A stretch of 44,183 nt of DNA from Blattamonas nauphoetae (Eukaryota; Preaxostyla; Oxymonadida): NCBI GenBank assembly GCA_033064195.1, contig JARBJD010000478.1, positions 1 to 44,183 of the forward strand. Reading direction: 5' to 3'. The notes under the pieces are model-generated. The model was not told where the DNA came from. It made no database searches and saw nothing but the letters and a program-made list of their open reading frames with translations. A program made the translations under genes and the position numbers. Shown here one piece after another: positions 21,601-29,771 of the stretch. Each line of letters starts with the position of its first letter. The first letter of the stretch is position 1.

Positions 21601-23167
21601 GCTCGAGGCCCTCATCCAAGCTGAAGAGGCTCGACTCATGACTCTCAAAGTTCAACAACAAGAACAATCTTCCCAATTCGAACAAAAACTCGAAGACATG
21701 AAGAAAAAGCGACTTCAAGACGCTGAACTCGAAGAAAAGAGAAGGAAAGAGGAAGAAGATGCGAAGTTCGCCAGACAACAAGCTGAAATGAAAGAGGAAA
21801 TACGCCGTCAGAAAGCTCTGATCGAAGCAGAAAACAGAAAGATCGCCGAGAACACCGAACGACTCCGACAAGAAGAGAAGGCACACATGGAACGATTCGA
21901 AGCGCTGCAGAAAGAGTTCAAAGCGGAAGAAGAACGGAAGAGAGCGGCACTGGAGGACTCAATTCGTGCTGAAAGGGAGAAGGCGCAGATGAAACTGGAA
22001 GAGCAACGAAGATTGGACGAGGAACATCGAAAAGCAACAACGCAAAGACTCAACTTCGAAGAACAAATTCGCCGCGAAAAAGAGGAAAGGTTAGCTGCTC
22101 TTCGACAAGAATTCAAGGATCGGGAAGAAAGAATGAAGAAAGAACTTGAGTCAATGATGCAACGGGAGACAAAAGAGAATCACGTCATTTTTGAGGAGTC
22201 GCTTCGGAAGGATGAAACAAGACGTCTGTACTCCACACCTCGAAACACAAGCATTCTTGAATCTCCGAAGAAGACACCAACCAGTGTCACCCATCCCTTT
22301 TTGCAGGTTACTCAGTCATTCCCCACTCCTTCTATTTCCGCCACAAACTCAGGAATCGCAACCTATCCTCAATCTTCGAAAAATTCACTCAATTCACACC
22401 CTTCGTCTGTCATAAGGGGTCATGTTGATCCATCTTGTGATTCTGCCTCTTCACAGCGATCACTCATTCCGTTTGAGTCGCCTGTTATCAATCCTCTCAC
22501 TACATCAACACATCTCCCAGCTCATTCTGTCACCAAAGACAAATTGATCAAAATTATCCTCCCAAATTCGACGTCTTCCGATCAGATCAATGTGGACCAG
22601 CTTCGAACACATATCACTCCTTCCAGAAAGCAGAGAATAGATCCACAGTTGGACGAGCCGATCCAGAAACAGAAAAGAATGGAATCGACCAAACCTGATA
22701 TCGTCTCATCTTCGAAACGAGTTGTATTTCAATCCAAGTTGATAAGTTTGGACAACGACGACACAAATCTGAACTTGGATGACTCGGAAGAGAACGACGA
22801 TGAAGAACGACTCAGAATCGCCGAGTTGCAGTACATTGCTGAACAGCAGCGTCAAGAACTCCTCCAACTCCAAACGTCTCTCCGCGAAAAAAGGGTTGAT
22901 GATGATGATGAGCAGATTTCTTTGGAGGAAGAAAGTGAGCAACAACGATTGTTGGAATCTGAGCGTGAATGGATTGCACAACAACATGCCGAAATTTATG
23001 CAGAAAAGCACTCGCAAACAACCGTCAATTCAGCACAGACTCATTCACTTCATGAATGGCAACCACATTGGGATGAAGCGAATGAGAGAGCAAAAGAGAG
23101 AAGATGGATTGATAAAAAGGAAGAAGAGAAGATTTTGGAGAAAGAACCACGACGCTTCGGCGATTGA
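15677..23167 (+). CDS. ASPM / abnormal spindle homologue with giant coiled-coil tail (2,496 aa)
   Basis: Residues about 120-600 follow the ASPM order: YDPLWLKYAML, FLDYVKTNRW, then SPLDEFDF leading into a first calponin-homology domain (about 236-387; VDLVDGIRLGKLVD and KEDIVKSHR..VVSLTWRIL). A second CH domain (about 400-554) ends with the AYRMGGYPQIV block, followed by one IQ-like motif (IFQKYWRGKKTR, about 561-572). ASPM binds microtubule minus ends at spindle poles with calmodulin and katanin. In place of ASPM's long IQ array, residues about 600-2,185 are almost continuous Glu/Arg/Lys coiled coil. A Ser/Pro-rich linker follows, with a short coil at about 2,372-2,405. The usual N-terminal ASH domain is absent; residues 1-110 are Pro/Ser-rich. 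There is no intron in 7.5 kb, and the frame starts at ATG and ends TGA. Confidence 0.85.
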   Translation: MSKKSIQFLSTPQPSRTLANTIPYTPAPPRIPPPKQNLFAPNFKNSLESSIKEHLNVILAPFSHSSWTTTLELDDIPPYPFLSRNTSPQPQHPLIENLNKMSESLNNSKRYPLLEKFKNGWTERETLQKILVEQLTSSYDPLWLKYAMLSIIKFRKNVDRTLFSNEATTPDNNQKKLLEWIKTSSIIPLEFIKTSFTIAIFLDYVKTNRWVALPPFSNHRPLIFQTDSENKSTADFINAFAKEALKGVGITSKQMSLYGLQLEYKQSPLDEFDFKIKKISVDLVDGIRLGKLVDIFAKRLNLTDYTPLVPTLNIPANEDHEKLFNIEKLLLKLQSHPLKPSAVSFLSEEDDIFHLSWLTKEDIVKSHRQAVVSLTWRILSHFDPLFSFVKPLSPDLSKQTDIPAFLRQWAKDSTQKMVVIGTEDPFQSGQLFCHIIHSSAPLFIPLYPRLCASAHTDSANVRLAINLLNSPISSPNDRTVRTEQTNQRHSEKTQTVQLRSKWFRCFVQAAYRMGGYPQIVREISSANSHFSEILVTSTLAYLFIRLSALDQEVYKKTEATTIFQKYWRGKKTRSERWIDVLRDQRLEESLKRNDPSNEVGEKRMKLEGFEEDEVEEGTIELVNQYMDHVWEKEEDRRRQLEIEDLEQIRQAEDEARMKKALEAEKERQRAIEEENRRKAEEQQRQAEAALARAKNNFEERRKEEEERREQAKRQLEEETRRREAEFRKEEEQREEKRKEQERRWEEEQKWRENMELKRREDEERRQEEKRKEEERTWNEEQQRREEEDKRREENRKEEERLWKEEQRRKEEEFRKEEARRNERRKEEERLWREEQLKREKDEQMRREEVERRREEKRKEDDTEWEEKRREQARIREEQYRIEDALRKERQKDEEKRWKEELERREEEFRRDEANRRERRKEQERQWEEEQQRRMEEDRQREEKRRENDRLWREEQQRRAEEIEATRLEHQREAERLRQQHLEEEEEWTRVKNARKKETEESLIAMEHQLREEMNRKLQNEQAAKTAALLAEIQLEEDRLRRIEEERQKREAEMLERQERERDLLKQLEDDAKKRQEQWKHEEIDKQQEREREMKELMEKIKQEEANLKAELESRLREEEQSRLSEIEQTMRERLEEQNRIEDERARLVRAEQEQRERERLSIETARHKKEEELLQQSQKQQQTADQIQKQLDLLENEQKEWIARETELRKAERERIEQETNQRRQALKDQLQMEEEKMKKELKDALALEEQYQRAEIAQMIQEEQEKLWTSEEERLRNEIMKKRNEEETRFQQEADERRRRFEAELASREEEAEVSRVENEKMMATIAREFEETQASQRQLFEADLEARRKEVEEWQREIEEKQRKRLEELQQEEEELKEEMEERLKLEHEQRLAEIEETIRQEEARLKEVEEDRKWVEEEAKEKEEKNQREMKEKEEEIKARQKYWDEMEAKRLAEAEEARLGLEQKRAELEERIVLEEEQKRMEENQRQRDFEERMEEMKRNMIEEAERMRQEMEANLRQEEESRRIQLELSINAENERLQAQLEERRRLDEEDHQRALKMRLAFEEQTERERTERMAEMERRMKEEAERLKLEMEMQIQGEIQERKNEEERRRKEMEQKMSELEEEVKEQMEKLKKEAEDKKATIEAAIRNEEEHLKQIKLEKARIDEERAQQEAFALQQQTHIESISQLQHEAEQKHAQLNQSLSLVEEALLEKQAQLAQLIAQQEEMMVEEELFIAEQKQRKERIIQRAIEEERTRQEAERVRLEEERMRMEEQQKLREIEAAKNDEEERKRKEEFLLAEERHRQLDETVRQLQQDKIRLIKEEEERQKRMDEDRKRREEEVRRREKEEEERKIRELEEKMRREEKRIRRAEEERRREEVNKQREEAKRIAERMRMEEEERQRQAREERQRKEDEEIKRRREEEDIRRQHEQEQRNRQDKEESKRREETERVRTENELRAQMEMDEKRAKLEALIQAEEARLMTLKVQQQEQSSQFEQKLEDMKKKRLQDAELEEKRRKEEEDAKFARQQAEMKEEIRRQKALIEAENRKIAENTERLRQEEKAHMERFEALQKEFKAEEERKRAALEDSIRAEREKAQMKLEEQRRLDEEHRKATTQRLNFEEQIRREKEERLAALRQEFKDREERMKKELESMMQRETKENHVIFEESLRKDETRRLYSTPRNTSILESPKKTPTSVTHPFLQVTQSFPTPSISATNSGIATYPQSSKNSLNSHPSSVIRGHVDPSCDSASSQRSLIPFESPVINPLTTSTHLPAHSVTKDKLIKIILPNSTSSDQINVDQLRTHITPSRKQRIDPQLDEPIQKQKRMESTKPDIVSSSKRVVFQSKLISLDNDDTNLNLDDSEENDDEERLRIAELQYIAEQQRQELLQLQTSLREKRVDDDDEQISLEEESEQQRLLESEREWIAQQHAEIYAEKHSQTTVNSAQTHSLHEWQPHWDEANERAKERRWIDKKEEEKILEKEPRRFGD

Positions 23168-23203
23168 GTACTCATCAATGACCACGATCGACATTGAACA
23201 CAA

Positions 23204-23843
23204 ATGGATGTTGATGGATCCTTTCAATCTCGAGCAGAAACAACTATTCAATCCCATGCTCCCGATTCCGATCGGATGTTCATCCAAGAACGTGAACCTT
23301 TCCTGCATTTAGACCCCAACACAGGTGTTTCATTCAAGGAGAATTTGCCAATTTTATCGTTTGATTGTCGCGAATGTGAAACAGGAAAACTCATTTTTTC
23401 CAATACCCTTCGAGATATTTCACTTGATTGTTTTCCTCCAAGCTTCTCTGGACTGAATGTCTCGAAAATTTCAATGATGAAAGAGTCGGTTCTTGTTCGT
23501 TCTTTTGAAATGATCCCATAAGGAAAATCATTATTTCCCCAAAAACATGGTTTCCTACAAGTTGACTCTCCAGAATGGTAGACCCCACACAAGTTCAGTG
23601 TTGATGTGGGGAACATGGAGAATGCGTGCTCGATTTATTCCGGGTTTTTCAGAGGACTGCGACACTCATTCAGTCAAGTTCAAAATCACATTCAACTTGA
23701 GTCTGCCAATCAGAATGTGAAATATACAGTTCTTGCTTCATCATATGGAACGTTGGATTGGTACACACAGTTTTACACGCACCCAAGATAATTTCGAGGA
23801 GAACACCACACTCTGCTTCTTATCCATGCAGCAATTCGAATAG
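23204..23843 (+). CDS. Small three-exon gene, possible ASH-like beta domain (183 aa)
   Basis: Inferred exons are 23,204-23,488, 23,523-23,716 and 23,771-23,843, with GT-AG introns of 34 and 54 nt. Splicing removes the internal stops and gives one frame ending TAG. The product is beta-rich. PILSFDCRECETGKLIFSNT resembles the opening of ASH/MSP-type domains (strand, G, strand ending in SNT), and VLMWGTWRMRARFIPGF followed by KFKITF resembles their later strands. The ATG lies 36 bp after the stop of the ASPM-like frame and in the same frame. ASPM proteins normally carry an ASH domain at the N-terminus, so this may be a separate partner gene or a detached or relocated domain. The homology is weak; the exon structure is better supported than the name. 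Confidence 0.5.
23489..23522 (+). other. 34-nt putative intron
   Basis: Begins GTTCTTG and ends CATAAG. Its removal takes out a TAA and moves into the frame that stays open for the next 194 nt. Confidence 0.45.
23717..23770 (+). other. 54-nt putative intron
   Basis: Begins GTGAAATATAC and ends CACACAG. Splicing joins PIRI to FTRTQDNFEENTT in one frame and removes a TGA formed at the donor. Confidence 0.5.
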
Positions 23844-23930
23844 GAGACTCAAAAAGACAAAGAAAGGGTGTGATCTCTCCTCATCCATCTCTCCTTTCAC
23901 TGAACGAGACTTGAAACTCTTCATCGAGTC

Positions 23931-26900
23931 ATGATCTCCCTCTCACTCTTTTTCTGCCTGTGTCAACACACTTTGGGGACAATTGCCAATGAATTCCAAC
24001 CAATCAATGTCATAGCGCATCTGAACTCTGAAACAAACCCAAAGGATCTCGGATTACTTTTGGAGCATGAATCGCCCACAAATGAATTTGAATCGAACAA
24101 AATTGGTTTTATTTCCATCTCGGAAGGAACTTATTTTGGTAGAGACATTAGTTTCACACATCGATGTCTTGAACTGTCAGGCCAGCTGCCATCTCGGAAA
24201 AACGAACCTGGGACCAAACTTATTCCTTCGAGTGAGTCGAAGAGGAAGATTCCTGAGGATATCGGCAACATGCACAATGTGGATCGTTGTCTGTTCTCTT
24301 TGACCAACTCCACATTATCTCTGAAGTGGATGCGGTTTTCACTTATCGACCCATCAGCGGAAGCTGGAGCACCGAGAATGGCAATTGTGTCAAACAGTAT
24401 ACTGTCGATTTCTGAGAGTGTGCTTGAACTCTCACCGTCAACCAGCCCGATTCTGATTTCTTCGTCGACGATCAATGAATCAACAGATGAATCGTCAATT
24501 GTGGTGAACAACTGTTCAGTCTCGAGTCAAAGTGGCCAGTTGCGTGGTGTTGTCGAAACCTCGGCATTCCCATCCTTTGAAGGGCCAGTTTCAGTGTCGA
24601 TTGTTGGATGCTCGTTTGACTCTCAGAGGATTGTGGGAAAAGACGGGATTGGCCTCTCACTGACACCAACACCTCGACCAAGCGAACAAGTCATTAGAAC
24701 AATCTCATCATCGTTGATCGATTGCTCATTTCTGAACATGACTTCGATCGGCTCTTCCCACCAACCACGCCTTCCCCATTTGAGTCAGAAGATGTTGGGA
24801 TGTGTTGTGTCGCTGACAAGTTCGCATTTGTCGGGATCGACGATTCGAGACTTGAATAATGGAGGCTCCGTTTTGTGCTCGAATTCCTCCTTCTCCTCCC
24901 TCCTCTCCTCCTCCGACACCAACCCATCGCGAGGCACTGTCACCATCTCTGATGGCTCTCCAGAAGACTTCGTCGATGGCAAGCTGTATGACAGCCTTGG
25001 AACCTCCGCCATTTTTTCGAACTGCCACTTCACACAAGTCATCTACGACCCAGATTTTGACATGTTCTGGAGCCCAATCTACATCTGGTCTTCACCAGAC
25101 TCCATCTCCATCCTCTCGTGCTCTTTCACCAATCTGTACTGCACTGATCCAGACGACGGTTCGGATGTGTACTATGGTGCTGGTGGGGCAGTTCGTGTCA
25201 CCAACCGGTATTGTTTAGACTTCGTGTCGGTCATCGTCACATCGTCGAATTTCACGAACTGCTCCGCACCCAACTTTGGCGGAGCGTTGGACATTCGTGT
25301 TAATGGTGAAGTTGTCGTCGATTCGTGCCGGTTCGAGAACTGCTCATCAACTAACGAGAATTGGCGTCTGGGACGAGGTGGAGGGATCTATCTTTCTGGA
25401 TTCTTGGAATATTTCCTTTATGACCCGCTTCAATTCGCTTTGGTTGGTTGTGTGTTTGCAGACTGCTCGGCACTGCAAGGAGGTGGTGTGATGGTGGAGA
25501 TGGGGGACGTCGATGTGTTTGTTGTCGACACGAAGTTCGAACGCTGTGCGGCAGTCTGCCAATCTGGATACTCGAAAGGTGGAGGGATGGCAGTCGATAC
25601 AAACGAAGCCTTCACAGTTGAGAGATGTCAGTTCATCGGATGCTCGTCCCATCTGATCGGAGGCGCCTTCTTTTGTGATACCAACAACATCGTGAACATC
25701 TCCGACACCCTCGTGCAGGGATGCTTCTCGGGAACGGCTGGCGCGATCTACGCCCTCTCGAGTATGATTGAGTATCTCTCGTTGTCGCATGTGGTGTTTG
25801 ATGGGAATCGGATCGGTGCTGACACCTCTTCCTTCTCGAATGACATCACTGACGGGTCCGATAAGCACCGACCTATAGATCTCTCAATCGATTTCGCAAA
25901 AGCCTTCATTGTTGGTACAGAATTCACATTCGACGATTGTTTCACCACAGTCTCTCCTTTCTCAGCTGGAGTGGTTGACCTGGAAGGGTTTAAAGCGTAC
26001 TACATTTATATGGACGGTTACGCTGGGATTTATCGTTTTCTGGATTACGTTCATATTGGTCCGTATTTGACAGACTCAGCAACTGCGAGAATGAATGAGA
26101 AGACAGGACTGATAGAGTTGGAGCTGAAGGCGAAGACACCGCTGATATCGCAGGAATATGAAGTGACAGTAAAGGACTCGACTAAGACAGAAACAACCTT
26201 CAGAGTGCTGTTCGTCAATGGGACAGGCACTCTCGTCTCGCCATCAGAAGCAGCCCTGAAATACGGCTCAACGTACGAAATCACTTCGATTGTTGGAGTG
26301 GTTCCTGCATCAACTTCTTCAGCAATGTCCAACGACAACTCAATGCCTGTTCTGCCGTATGCCTTCAGCTTCTACGAGGAGGGTATATTTCAACATGTTC
26401 TCCGCCACGTCTTCGACACGCCTTCCGTTCCCTCCTTCTCCACGCTCCAAGTTGCGACAGCCCATCTGATCGAATCGGACCCTCAATCAGCGTTTGTTGT
26501 ACTTGTGTTCGACAAGGAAGTGTGGGGATGGTACGAGTTTGTTGTGGAGGAAGAAGGGGAAGACGTGATTCTCGCCATCAACACTGAAACCAGCTCGAAA
26601 TCAGGAGCGACGAAGGAGTTCAAAGTGATTGGAGTTGAGAAGCTGCTGACACACGACACAACTTACACAATCAAATCGATTGTTCGAGATCCAGAGTCAG
26701 AATCGCCGTTTGTGCGGATGAACGAGACGATCTCATTCCACATCCCGAAATCGCCGTATGTTCCTCCCGAAGAGCCGACAGAACCAGAACCAGAGGATCC
26801 GAAAGACAAGAAAGCGATGTCACCGGAAATGAAGTCGCTGCTGAGCTGGCTGGTTCCGCTTGTTGCGTGTCTGCTGATTACACTCGTCGTCCTCGTGGTC

Positions 26901-27452
26901 GTGCTTGTGCTGGTCTATCGAAGAAAGAAGAACACTGAACCGGCTCAGAAAGAGATGGAAGTGCAAGAGCCGTTTGATGTGGAGAAAGTGGAAGAGTTTG
27001 GAGTGGATTGTTCAAATGGAGTGATCCACATGGATGGAATGAGCCACTCTGCTTTCGACACGTCGAGCGATCAAAAACCGACGTTGAAACCATCTCGAGA
27101 TGAAGGGAAGGCTGAAACAGAAGGGGAGTGGGTGGAGGTGATGGCGTGCTGTGGAGGGTTTGAAATCTCGGTGGTTCCAATGGGATACACGCTGTATTCT
27201 GTGTTGCACAAGGAGCACAGGGAGGTTGGGAAGCGAGGGGTTGGAATGCAGATTGTGAATGGTCAACGACAATCAGGAACAGGAATTGGACCGAAAATGG
27301 AATCACTTCAGAACGAAGACTTCATCTCCCTGATCAGTCGTTGTGTTTCAGTTGATCCTGAGCAACGTCCAACACTGACCGAAGTTGGGGAGTTCCTTTC
27401 GTCCCATCCAGACGAGACCATTCGTGCATCTCGAAACGAGCTGAAGGAATGA
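23931..27452 (+). CDS. Beta-helix surface receptor-like protein with TM helix and remnant kinase C-lobe (1,173 aa)
   Basis: Starts at ATG with a signal peptide (MISLSLFFCLCQHTLG), so it is probably secreted to the surface. Residues about 120-680 are a right-handed beta-helix with repeated turns such as NCSAPNFGGAL, DCSALQGGGV and GCSSHLIGGAF. Two related beta-sandwich modules follow (about 717-815 and 840-945), the first with EYEVTVKD and ALKYGSTYEITSI. One transmembrane helix lies at about 968-995, followed by YRRKK as stop-transfer. The cytoplasmic tail keeps only the end of a kinase fold: ISRCVSVDPEQRPTLTEVG, i.e. the subdomain XI arginine motif. No glycine loop, HRD or DFG is present, so it cannot phosphorylate. 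The architecture is typical of oxymonad surface families as I recall. No intron is needed; it follows the previous gene by 87 bp on the same strand. Confidence 0.8.
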   Translation: MISLSLFFCLCQHTLGTIANEFQPINVIAHLNSETNPKDLGLLLEHESPTNEFESNKIGFISISEGTYFGRDISFTHRCLELSGQLPSRKNEPGTKLIPSSESKRKIPEDIGNMHNVDRCLFSLTNSTLSLKWMRFSLIDPSAEAGAPRMAIVSNSILSISESVLELSPSTSPILISSSTINESTDESSIVVNNCSVSSQSGQLRGVVETSAFPSFEGPVSVSIVGCSFDSQRIVGKDGIGLSLTPTPRPSEQVIRTISSSLIDCSFLNMTSIGSSHQPRLPHLSQKMLGCVVSLTSSHLSGSTIRDLNNGGSVLCSNSSFSSLLSSSDTNPSRGTVTISDGSPEDFVDGKLYDSLGTSAIFSNCHFTQVIYDPDFDMFWSPIYIWSSPDSISILSCSFTNLYCTDPDDGSDVYYGAGGAVRVTNRYCLDFVSVIVTSSNFTNCSAPNFGGALDIRVNGEVVVDSCRFENCSSTNENWRLGRGGGIYLSGFLEYFLYDPLQFALVGCVFADCSALQGGGVMVEMGDVDVFVVDTKFERCAAVCQSGYSKGGGMAVDTNEAFTVERCQFIGCSSHLIGGAFFCDTNNIVNISDTLVQGCFSGTAGAIYALSSMIEYLSLSHVVFDGNRIGADTSSFSNDITDGSDKHRPIDLSIDFAKAFIVGTEFTFDDCFTTVSPFSAGVVDLEGFKAYYIYMDGYAGIYRFLDYVHIGPYLTDSATARMNEKTGLIELELKAKTPLISQEYEVTVKDSTKTETTFRVLFVNGTGTLVSPSEAALKYGSTYEITSIVGVVPASTSSAMSNDNSMPVLPYAFSFYEEGIFQHVLRHVFDTPSVPSFSTLQVATAHLIESDPQSAFVVLVFDKEVWGWYEFVVEEEGEDVILAINTETSSKSGATKEFKVIGVEKLLTHDTTYTIKSIVRDPESESPFVRMNETISFHIPKSPYVPPEEPTEPEPEDPKDKKAMSPEMKSLLSWLVPLVACLLITLVVLVVVLVLVYRRKKNTEPAQKEMEVQEPFDVEKVEEFGVDCSNGVIHMDGMSHSAFDTSSDQKPTLKPSRDEGKAETEGEWVEVMACCGGFEISVVPMGYTLYSVLHKEHREVGKRGVGMQIVNGQRQSGTGIGPKMESLQNEDFISLISRCVSVDPEQRPTLTEVGEFLSSHPDETIRASRNELKE

Positions 27453-28078
27453 GCATCGTAATCATCAGGACGATCACACATCTCGCGAATGATTCCTTCT
27501 TCTCTGACCTCAAACCGAGCATAGTCTCGTCACTACACACTTTAGTCCAAGTTCTTGCCATTTCTCACATTCACACTCACTTTCTTTCTCTTTTCTCGTT
27601 TCTCTCCATCTCAACAGTTTCTTAATTTCGATTTGTCGGTTGGCTATCAAAGGCCCTCTCTTCTTTGATCCTCATTCACATTCTCTGTATTGTCCCTGTC
27701 AACGCTGTTATTTTGAGGACAACCAAAATACATTTTCTCCTCTCAGCGTGGACTACTCGGTTCTTTCTTCTCTGTTCATCTGAGTGACTCATCTTGTCCG
27801 TTTCTCCTATTCATTTGTCACGACTCATCTCACTCCACTCACTCAAACACTCCGCTTCCCTCTCTCCACGAGACCCTTCCCATTTGGGAAAGTCTCAGTT
27901 TGAGGTGGAAGTCTTCTTCTCGTCTGGAGTCTCATGTGAGTCCTTTCGACAACATTCTGTGCTCTTCTCTGTTTCTTTCCTCACTTCATCATCTCTATTA
28001 CTTCTCCAGCTCTTGTTCATCTAACGAGGGCACTGAAAAACGAGCAAGTGTGAACCCTGTGCGGGAATACAAGAAACG
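27453..28078 (+). other. Intergenic, pyrimidine-rich, nothing recognised
   Basis: 3' flank of the surface-protein gene. The plus strand is strongly C/T-rich with short frames only. No RNA gene or repeat is seen before the TA at 28,079-28,080. Confidence 0.4.
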
Positions 28079-28080
28079 TA

Positions 28081-28375
28081 TCGGGGTGGCGGGAAAAACT
28101 TGGGCGGGCTCTTAGTCGATTCTGGCACTATTTAGCTTAATTTTCACTTCATACAGTGCCTTTACATGTTTCCTATTTTCAAAAAACACCAAGTAAAAAA
28201 ATCATAGTGTCCTGACCAGAGAGAACAGCGAGGTGAAAGATCAGATCTGAACGACTATGACTCTTTTTCTCAACAAAATGGAAAATTTCAGACATTTAGA
28301 CTAATTTACACTCATTTCAGAAGAAGATGTAGCAATTGAATCAATACATGACAGGGAAATATCATCGAGATTTTT
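28081..28375 (+). repeat. Left 295-bp terminal inverted repeat
   Basis: Reads identically to the reverse complement of 33,769-34,063 apart from a mismatch near 28,361, as far as I can compare by eye. Similarity stops abruptly after gattttt at 28,375. Confidence 0.8.
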
Positions 28376-28399
28376 AACTCTGTTTGAGAATCGCCGTTG

Positions 28400-29450
28400 T
28401 CACGTCATCTTTTTCAGGATGAAACGAATCGACCCCCTTCATGAATGCACGGGGCATCGTGGAAAGTGCCAATCATCACATCTGACGTTATGATCAAGCG
28501 GTGAAACACGACATCGTTGATTCAGGGATAAAACCAGACTGGTTTGTATTTCTTGCCGTTTTCTCATTACTCCTCCCGTATTCAAAGGAATCTGAATATA
28601 AACACTGAATTGCAATTTATTTCGATCATCGACGTTGTTTTCAGGATCTTGGTCATTATTCATCAGGATATGGGTGTTTTTTTTCGAGACTCGACTCCTC
28701 CTTTTTTTGACAGATTCCTGATTGTCCCACATTCATCAAGCAGGAACTTGGGGGAAAAGTTTAGTTTTTCATTGGTTCTGGTCGCTGGATGTCAACTTGT
28801 TTTGATATGGGTTGATCACTCATTTTGTTGACAAATGATCCACAAACGTGTTTTGTGTCAACGAAGAGGGAACTGGTGACAGGCAAAAGTGAAATGTGGT
28901 TATTAGAAGTGAGTAAAATGAAAAACTACACTGTCCAGGCAACTGAAACTTGAAGTCAATTCGAGGGATCGTGGCTGTGTCTGCGCCTGTAATGGTCATT
29001 GAGGATGGGAGATAAACGACTATCACAGTGAATCCAGAGATGTCGCCCCTCTAGTTCTTTGCTTTTCACACCGATCGTCATGGCGTGGACCTCGATCCGC
29101 ATCCAGCTGTGTCTGTCTTTGTCTCATCAACATAAAGCTGACATTGAACTGTCAGACATTTGGGGATGCCATATTCCAGAGGGACGTAGGCAGAACGTCT
29201 GTAGCCGCAACTAAATCTCCCGTTGTCCGTCGTATCGTCTTTACAACCTGTGATGAGCTTGGCCCGCGTGAGAGCTTCATTAGTCACCACCAGTGTTTCC
29301 TGAGAAGGTGAGAGTCTTCAGATTGTAGTTTCACGCATCCGAGCTCGCTCAATGAAGGATACAGTGATTGAGTAATACCATAGTGCAGTTCACACGAATT
29401 TGCGACGAAGTGTCTGAAATGTGTTGTCAAAGATGCTTGTTTGACAGTCA
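28400..29450 (-). pseudogene. Fragments of a beta-helix-type surface protein gene
   Basis: On the minus strand, 29,078-29,290 encodes YVDETKTDTAGCGSRSTP, close to the entry motif (D...D..CG....PC) of oxymonad beta-helix proteins, preceded by TRAKLITGCKDDTTDNGRF. A nearby frame (about 28,930-29,026) reads SSMTITGADTATIPRIDF, again in that style. The frames do not connect, and there is no start or membrane segment. Probably a decayed gene trapped near the left end of the element. Confidence 0.4.
28681..28700 (+). repeat. Subterminal inverted repeat, left copy
   Basis: 20 bp beginning ttttcgagact are exactly inverted at 33,631-33,650, well inside the main terminal repeats. The surrounding codons are also similar (FSRLDSS on both sides), so an older inverted duplication probably extends beyond the present 295-bp arms. 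Confidence 0.6.
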
Positions 29451-29771
29451 TTTCCTTCAGAGCCTCTCTCCGACATAGCTACACTATCCCTGCAGCCACC
29501 TCTCTCGGACAGCTCTCAAACCGACACGTGCAGTGAGAGGATGCTGTCCGACCTCCTTTTGAGTGTCCTGATCTGGCTGTCAGTTGAAGAGGAGTATACC
29601 CGTCTTTGCTGACTCATGTTTCAGCTGAATAACATCCATATTAATGAATCAGCAATCAACATGGACACTTGACGGCATCCTAAGGCGTGTCGAGATGCAG
29701 AGTTGAAACGACATGACGAAGAAAGAGGGGAGCCGAATGTGGGGCGGGCAATGACAGTTCGGTAGTGTATA

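Noticed and set aside
17557-22116. Many long Ser/Phe/Leu-rich open frames on the minus strand
   Set aside because: Antisense shadows of the Glu/Arg/Lys coiled coil of the ASPM-like gene (GAA/AGA read backwards gives TTC/TCT).
27100-27452. Active protein kinase domain in the surface protein
   Set aside because: Only the C-terminal subdomain XI signature is present; the ATP-binding loop, catalytic loop and DFG are absent.
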